From positions 1 to 9,542 of the forward strand of contig JADILY010000085.1 of NCBI GenBank assembly GCA_017695055.1: a stretch of DNA of 9,542 nt, in the 5' to 3' direction. Positions 5,811 to 9,542 of this stretch are shown one piece after another. The position numbers and the translations under genes were made by a program. Origin of the DNA: Merdivivens faecigallinarum. Its GTDB lineage: Bacteria > Bacteroidota > Bacteroidia > Bacteroidales > UBA932. The notes under the pieces are model-generated. The model saw only the letters and a program-made list of their open reading frames with translations. It was not told the origin of the DNA and did no database searches. Within the stretch, counting starts at the first letter, position 1; each line of letters begins with the position of its first letter.

Positions 5811-6986
5811 ATGGTTGCAGTTTATATAGCGGTCGGTTTGGTCTCCGTAATGACCGGCGCCGTACTGGCGTATTTCCTGATGAAAGGACGTATCGACGAT
5901 ACGAAAAAATTTTATGAGGAAAACATGGAGACGATGCGTGCCCAGTTCAAGGCCGCCGCTTCGGAAATAGCTGAAAACAATTCGAAGGTTTTCAGGGAAA
6001 ATTCGGCAATGCAGATAGATGCTTTGCTGAAGCCCCTCCGCGAGAGTCTGGGAAGATTCGACAGGAGCCTGAACGATACGCGGGCCGAAAGCATAAGGTA
6101 CAATGCCGAGCTCAAGGCTTCGATAGAGATGATTGTGAAGCAGTCGGCGGCAGTAGGTGAGGAGGCGGGAAAACTGGCCGATGCCATCACCGGGCAGGTG
6201 AAGTTCCAGGGGAATTTCGGTGAGATGCTCCTTGACAGGCTTCTGGACAGTGCCGGGATGCGGCGCGGAGTGCATTATGAAGTGCAGGGCCGGATCCGCG
6301 ACATGGAAGGGAATGCGGTAAAGACGGAGCAGGGCCGGGAACTCCAGCCCGATGTGCTGATATATTATCCCGATGATACGGCTGTCGTGGTCGACTCGAA
6401 GGTTTCCCTTACCGCTTTCAACAATTATATGAACGCTTCGTCGCAGCAGGAGCGGGAACGTTATGCGAAGGAGCATGTCCGGAGCGTGGCCTCCCATGTC
6501 GAGGAAATGGCGGCCAAGGATTACAATTCGTATCTTCCGAAAGAAAAACGTCTGGTGGATTTCAATATAATGTTCATGCCTGTCGAGGCGGCATTCCAGC
6601 TGATGATGGCTACCGACCCGATTTTGTGGCAGAATGCCAGGTCGCGGGGAGTGCTGATAGTCTCGCAGATGAACCTTCTCGTCTTCCTTCAGATGATTGG
6701 CATGGGCTGGAAACAGGCCTTGCAGGAAAGGCATATAGCGGAAGTCTACCGTATGGCGGGCGGCATACACTCGCAACTTATGGGTTTTCTCCAGTGTATG
6801 GACAAGGTGGGGGATGCCCTGGATTCGGCCGGAGACGCCTATAAGGATGCGCTGAAACGGCTTAACGGTTCAAACCAGTCGGTTATCAGCAAACTGAAAC
6901 GCCTCGAAGAGTACGGCGTGAAAACCGAAAGGAAGGGCAAGGGACTCCCGAAGCGTTTTACGTCCGTGGAGGATGCGGAGCTTTGA
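5811..6986 (+). CDS. rmuC: RmuC family DNA recombination/maintenance protein
   Basis: This 391-residue protein belongs to the RmuC (DUF195) family, linked to limiting DNA rearrangement at inverted repeats and thought to have a nuclease-like fold. One N-terminal transmembrane helix (about 3-23) is followed by a long charged coiled-coil region (about 28-125). The RmuC core begins at FQGNFGEMLLDRLL (132-145), then LQPDVLIYYP (Asp181) and VVVDSKVSL (Asp195, Lys197), the presumed PD-(D/E)xK-like residues, and FMPVEAAF (255-262). The usual RPD triplet is QPD here. The C-terminus is basic with a second helical stretch. The ATG at 5811 is chosen; an in-frame TTG at 5799 would add four residues ahead of the membrane helix and cannot be excluded. 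It is a single gene, convergent with the patatin gene and divergent from the peptidase. Confidence 0.92.
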   Translation: MVAVYIAVGLVSVMTGAVLAYFLMKGRIDDTKKFYEENMETMRAQFKAAASEIAENNSKVFRENSAMQIDALLKPLRESLGRFDRSLNDTRAESIRYNAELKASIEMIVKQSAAVGEEAGKLADAITGQVKFQGNFGEMLLDRLLDSAGMRRGVHYEVQGRIRDMEGNAVKTEQGRELQPDVLIYYPDDTAVVVDSKVSLTAFNNYMNASSQQERERYAKEHVRSVASHVEEMAAKDYNSYLPKEKRLVDFNIMFMPVEAAFQLMMATDPILWQNARSRGVLIVSQMNLLVFLQMIGMGWKQALQERHIAEVYRMAGGIHSQLMGFLQCMDKVGDALDSAGDAYKDALKRLNGSNQSVISKLKRLEEYGVKTERKGKGLPKRFTSVEDAEL

Positions 6987-6999
6987 CGATTTCCGCCGC

Positions 7000-7017
7000 A
7001 AGTCCACCGGGCTTTTT
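7000..7017 (+). terminator. Possible intrinsic terminator of rmuC
   Basis: AAGTCC (7000-7005) pairs with GGGCTT (7009-7014), including one G-T wobble, around a 3-nt loop, and a run of T extends to 7017. It lies 14 nt after the rmuC stop in the 53-nt convergent gap. Confidence 0.45.
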
Positions 7018-7021
7018 GTCA

Positions 7022-7044
7022 GCTGAAGCATTTTCGTGCTCAGC
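7022..7044. terminator. Hairpin overlapping the patatin stop codon, convergent gene end
   Basis: GCTGAAGCA (7022-7030) pairs with TGCTCAGC (7037-7044) with one bulged A and a 6-nt TTTTCG loop. The right arm covers the patatin stop at 7040-7042. There is no T run directly after it on either strand, so termination is only a suggestion; it may instead protect 3' ends. Confidence 0.3.
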
Positions 7045-7840
7045 CCTGCATCTTCTTCACTGCTTCTGGATGGCTGTCGAGGAAGGCGGCCATGGTTTCA
7101 CGGCCGATGTTGCATATTTCCTTGAATTCCTTGAAGCTGAATTCGTTGTATTTGTCACTGACACGCGGTTCCACTATGAAGTCACAGAGTGCGCGGCCTT
7201 CTTCCGAGCTGTGATGGACTATCGTGTGTATGGTCTGTGCTATCAAATCGGCCTTGTTCTCAAGTTTCGGCGGCTCAAGGGGCGAAGGGTTGACATCCAC
7301 TCCGATCAGGTATTCGCAGGAACCCCGTAAGGCTTTGGCCGGCAGGTTGTCGATGAGCCCGCCGTCAACATATATGCCGTCTCCAATTTTTACTGCCTCG
7401 AATACTCCCGGGATTGATGATGAGGCTATTACCGCATCATGCAGGTGTTTGCCGCTGCTGAAATACCGGCCTTCGCTTGTAATCAGGTCGGTGGCGCATA
7501 CGGTAAGCGGCTTGGGAAGGCGGTCGAAATCGTCATCCGGCATGTATTTCCGGAAAACCTCGTAAACGTTTTTATGGGAGGACAACCCGAGCTTGGAAAT
7601 GCCGATTACCGGTGTAATCACCGTGAAAAGACTGTCGAATTTTTCCTTTACAACGATGTCGTAAATCTCTTTGCCGCGGTATCCTGCCGCATAGAAGATG
7701 CCTATTATCGCTCCCATACTCGTCCCGGCAACGGCCGTTGGCTCGATACCTCTTTCTTCGAGTGCCATGAGCGCCCCGATATGGGCATAGCCTTTCGCTC
7801 CCCCTCCGCTGAGCACTATTCCGGTCTTATGCTTTTTCAT
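7040..7840 (-). CDS. Patatin-like phospholipase family esterase (RssA-like)
   Basis: This 266-residue protein is a predicted cytoplasmic acyl-ester hydrolase with a Ser-Asp dyad. It has the complete patatin set: the glycine-rich oxyanion motif SGGGAKGYAHIG (11-22), the nucleophile elbow GTSMG (Ser41), the ASSSIPGVF block (139-147), and the catalytic DGG (Asp159). No signal peptide or beta-barrel domain is present, so it is the short, stand-alone type like E. coli RssA/YchK rather than the autotransported PlpD type. The natural substrate is unknown; phospholipid or lysophospholipid is the family expectation. Its ATG overlaps the end of the upstream thioesterase gene by 14 nt, implying translational coupling and possibly a shared role in acyl-chain turnover. 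Confidence 0.9.
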   Translation of the reverse strand: MKKHKTGIVLSGGGAKGYAHIGALMALEERGIEPTAVAGTSMGAIIGIFYAAGYRGKEIYDIVVKEKFDSLFTVITPVIGISKLGLSSHKNVYEVFRKYMPDDDFDRLPKPLTVCATDLITSEGRYFSSGKHLHDAVIASSSIPGVFEAVKIGDGIYVDGGLIDNLPAKALRGSCEYLIGVDVNPSPLEPPKLENKADLIAQTIHTIVHHSSEEGRALCDFIVEPRVSDKYNEFSFKEFKEICNIGRETMAAFLDSHPEAVKKMQG

Positions 7841-8315
7841 TGTGTTCCTTTTCAGTTTCGCATCCCAAGAAAAACATGTTTTTCCTTACCTCGTCCTGGG
7901 GGTAGGTAAAATAGGTGCAGGTCGCTTCCGTGCAGAGTTTTCCCGAATGGTCATAGAGCCTGGCGTCTATGATTGCGATATTCCTCCGCATTTCTTTCAG
8001 CGAGGCCCTTATCTCTATCGTCCCTTCGTCCGTCTTTACCGGGCGGCGGTAACGTGTCTCCATCTTCGATGTCACTCCGGTGGTCTGGAGCTTGCGTGTC
8101 ACCACCCAGGCGCAGATTTCGTCCAAAAGCACAGCCTGTATGCCTCCGTGGAGCGTGTCCAGCCATCCCTGGAATTCGGGTCTCGGCTGCCAGATACTCA
8201 CTATTTCATCCCCGTCTTCGTAAAATTCCATCCGGACTCCGGCAGGATTGTCCGGGGAACAGCCGAAGCACAGGTAACCGTCGACATTGCACCAAGGGTT
8301 CAGAATCTTGTCCAT
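7827..8315 (-). CDS. PaaI-like hotdog-fold thioesterase
   Basis: This 162-residue protein is a single-hotdog thioesterase, expected to hydrolyse acyl-CoA or a related thioester in the cytoplasm. The N-terminus has the CFGCSPDNPAGVRM block (16-29), common in this subfamily. The active-site region is LHGGIQAVLLDEICAW (55-70), with His56-Gly-Gly and Asp65 at the usual catalytic positions. A YRRPV strand (89-93) and the repeated hotdog strands follow. Length is normal for the family. The gene is first in a two-gene unit with the patatin-like esterase, overlapping it by 14 nt. It is divergent from the marC-like gene across 145 nt. Substrate specificity cannot be read from the sequence. Confidence 0.85.
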   Translation of the reverse strand: MDKILNPWCNVDGYLCFGCSPDNPAGVRMEFYEDGDEIVSIWQPRPEFQGWLDTLHGGIQAVLLDEICAWVVTRKLQTTGVTSKMETRYRRPVKTDEGTIEIRASLKEMRRNIAIIDARLYDHSGKLCTEATCTYFTYPQDEVRKNMFFLGCETEKEHNEKA

Positions 8316-8395
8316 AAAGAAAAATTTTTATCAAAGCAGTAAAATTAGTAAGAATTTTCAAAATCCGGTAATTCGGTACGGGTTTCGGGCGCGGG

Positions 8396-8428
8396 TTTGT
8401 CCGTTTTGCGGAAAAATTAGTAATTTAG
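8396..8428 (+). promoter_or_regulatory. Possible promoter of the marC-like gene
   Basis: TTTG at 8396-8399 and TAATTTAG at 8421-8428 (7 of 8 matches to TAnnTTTG) are separated by 21 nt, close to the Bacteroidetes -33/-7 spacing. Transcription would begin about 25 nt before the ATG at 8461. A closer TTTTG at 8404-8408 has the wrong spacing. Confidence 0.35.
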
Positions 8429-8460
8429 GCGCAATTATGAAAAATTAATCGAATTGCTTT

Positions 8461-9051
8461 ATGTTGTCGGGTTTGAATTTTCAGGAAATACTCTCTTCCT
8501 TTCTCGTGTTGTTTGCGGTGATAGACATTACCGGGGCGATACCTATCATTATGGGTATCAACAGTAACGGCCAGAAAGTCAAGGCGGGGAAGGCGGCCGT
8601 CATTTCGTTGATAATATATATTGCCTTCCTTTTTGCCGGGGACTGGCTGCTGAAGCTTTTCAATACCGACATAGAGTCTTTCGCCATTGCCGGCTCGCTG
8701 ATTCTTTTCGCTTTGGCCGTGGAAATGATTTTCAGTATAGAGATTTTCCGCAATGACGGGCCTTCGGGATATTCGACAGTGGTGCCGGTGGTCTTTCCTC
8801 TGATTGCAGGGGCGGGCGGGCTTACGACGGCGCTTTCCCTCAGGGCCCAGTATGATGTTTCCAACATAGTGATTGCTTTGGTGCTCAACATGATAGTGGT
8901 TTATTTCGTTATCAGGTATGTGGACAAGGTCGAGCACATCATCGGAAAAGGGGGCATCTATATACTCCGCAAGTTCTTCGGTGTCATCCTGCTTGCGATG
9001 GCCGTAAAGATGTTCATCGAGAACCTGACACTCCTGATAAAGAATTTTTAA
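8461..9051 (+). CDS. MarC family integral membrane protein
   Basis: This 196-residue inner-membrane protein of the MarC/YchE/YhgN family has no firmly established function; the old link to multiple antibiotic resistance is not supported for E. coli MarC. Six hydrophobic segments are visible at about 9-32, 45-66, 72-93, 106-125, 134-152 and 170-192. Family-typical motifs are LFAVIDITGAIPIIMG near the start and VVPVVFPLIAGAGGLTT (107-123), equivalent to the conserved P-L-x-x-G-P/A-G region. Length is usual. The start at 8461 places the first helix close to the N-terminus. The truncated TPR gene follows after 20 nt on the same strand, so the two were probably cotranscribed before the insertion. 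Confidence 0.9.
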   Translation: MLSGLNFQEILSSFLVLFAVIDITGAIPIIMGINSNGQKVKAGKAAVISLIIYIAFLFAGDWLLKLFNTDIESFAIAGSLILFALAVEMIFSIEIFRNDGPSGYSTVVPVVFPLIAGAGGLTTALSLRAQYDVSNIVIALVLNMIVVYFVIRYVDKVEHIIGKGGIYILRKFFGVILLAMAVKMFIENLTLLIKNF

Positions 9052-9071
9052 ACCCTGCACGGTCCTGACGT

Positions 9072-9341
9072 ATGCGCGAATTATCCCGGATATTCCTGAT
9101 TGCTGTGGTTTTCCTCATAGTGCGCGTGGGTACCCTGTCGGCTGCCGACGAGCCGGCCACGCAGGACACGACGGATGCCCTGCTGGAACTTTTGGAGCGC
9201 GAACCGGGAAATGTCGATGCGCTCTCGCAGCTGTATGCGATATACATGAGGCAGGGCGATTACGGGGAGGCGCAGCGTTATGCCCTCAGGATATCGGAAG
9301 TGGCGCAGGAAAACGGGGATATGCATACGGGGTCTAGTTGA
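9072..9341 (+). pseudogene. Secreted TPR protein, N-terminal fragment truncated by an insertion sequence
   Basis: The 89-residue reading frame has a clear signal peptide (basic start, hydrophobic 6-20, likely cleavage after LSA near 24). One TPR-like helical pair follows: TTDALLELLEREPGNVDALSQLYAIYMRQGDYGEAQRYALRI in outline, about residues 33-75. The coding pattern ends abruptly at about residue 86-88, and the TGA at 9339-9341 lies in what appears to be the left end of an insertion sequence. The missing part could be more TPRs or a signalling domain, as in Bacteroidetes TPR histidine kinases; this cannot be told from the fragment. It lies 20 nt after the marC-like gene. Confidence 0.7.
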
Positions 9342-9361
9342 CAAAAAGTAGGATAAAATCC

Positions 9362-9392
9362 CTGCAATATGTTGATTTTAATATATTTGCAG
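9362..9392 (+). promoter_or_regulatory. Transposase promoter with an overlapping inverted repeat
   Basis: TATATTTG at 9382-9389 matches TAnnTTTG and lies 17 nt before the transposase ATG. It overlaps the right arm of an inverted repeat, CTGCAA (9362-9367) and TTGCAG (9387-9392). The repeat could be a site where the transposase represses itself; that is inference. Confidence 0.4.
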
Positions 9393-9406
9393 AGATTATT
9401 ATTGAT

Positions 9407-9542
9407 ATGGCAAAAAAATGCTTTTTTTGTGGGTCGTCCAATGTGGTCAGGAACGGCCTAAGAGGCAGGAAACAACAGTATAAATGCAAAGATTGTGGCC
9501 GCCAGTTTTTAGGCGGTTTACGGCGCGACAAGTCGCAAGTCA
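9407..9542 (+). CDS. Transposase with N-terminal zinc ribbon, partial
   Basis: The first 45 residues are visible and the gene runs off the window. They contain two Cys pairs, CFFC (5-8) and CKDC (28-31), with a VVRNGLRGRKQQYKC linker and a GRQF tail. This zinc ribbon begins many insertion-sequence transposases (IS1 InsA, IS1595, and Zn-binding IS256-like forms). The tail GGLRRDKSQV resembles, from memory, the Zn-binding IS256-like or related Bacteroidetes types more than IS1, but the catalytic domain is not in the window, so the family remains open. The start ATG at 9407 is the first in the frame after a -7 promoter motif. Confidence 0.75.
   Translation, partial: MAKKCFFCGSSNVVRNGLRGRKQQYKCKDCGRQFLGGLRRDKSQV

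Larger units (their letters stand above)
9335..9542 (+). mobile_element. Left end of an insertion sequence with a zinc-ribbon transposase, incomplete
   Basis: Between the broken TPR frame and the transposase start, the sequence turns A+T-rich (GTTGACAAAAAGTAGG and onward), unlike the neighbouring genes. The exact left boundary is uncertain, roughly 9330-9341, because the right end lies outside the window and neither inverted repeats nor target duplication can be compared. Confidence 0.65.

Noticed and set aside
5787..6776. Minus-strand ORF of 329 residues opposite rmuC
   Set aside because: It is His/Arg-rich shadow sequence antisense to a full-length RmuC with intact family motifs.
1..9542. 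CRISPR array, defence island, tRNA, rRNA or riboswitch
   Set aside because: No regularly spaced repeats, cas or defence genes, cloverleaf-like sequences or known riboswitch cores were recognised on either strand by eye.

Overview
The window looks like a chromosomal segment of an anaerobic Bacteroidota bacterium, most likely an uncultured gut-type Bacteroidales. Support comes from several copies of the Bacteroidetes -7 promoter motif TAnnTTTG in front of genes, weak or absent Shine-Dalgarno sequences, a dipeptidyl-peptidase-5-type S9 lipoprotein, a glycine C-acetyltransferase (Kbl), a MarC-type membrane protein, and remnants of TPR membrane proteins. Genus and species cannot be fixed from the sequence.

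Layout. Positions 1-600 are layered mobile-element debris. They hold a possible insertion-sequence end (near 251-261), the 3' end of an IS21-family istB gene (from 262), a 160-bp palindromic MITE inserted just before the istB stop (359-518, with TAA target duplication), and the right end of the IS21 element (to about 600). That IS21 element truncates a minus-strand gene for a membrane-anchored, TPR-like protein (about 584-1021). Next comes a minus-strand block: an S9 peptidase (3512-5647), kbl (2237-3427) and an alkaline phosphatase lipoprotein (1083-2219). kbl and the phosphatase are 17 nt apart and probably form one transcript. A divergent promoter region of about 160 bp separates the peptidase from plus-strand rmuC (5811-6986). 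rmuC converges on a translationally coupled minus-strand pair, a PaaI-like thioesterase (7827-8315) and a patatin-like esterase (7040-7840). A second divergent region leads to plus-strand marC-like 8461-9051 and, 20 nt later, a secreted TPR protein (9072-). The latter is cut at about 9335 by a second insertion sequence whose transposase starts at 9407 with a zinc ribbon and runs off the window.

How the genes fit together. The peptidase, Kbl and phosphatase are consistent with scavenging peptides, threonine-derived carbon and phosphate at the cell surface or in the periplasm. The thioesterase/patatin pair suggests acyl-ester or acyl-CoA turnover. RmuC is a DNA-maintenance protein. No defence system, CRISPR array, tRNA or rRNA was seen. 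The most notable material is the nested mobile elements at the left edge, and the fact that both outermost ordinary genes are TPR proteins broken by unrelated insertion sequences.
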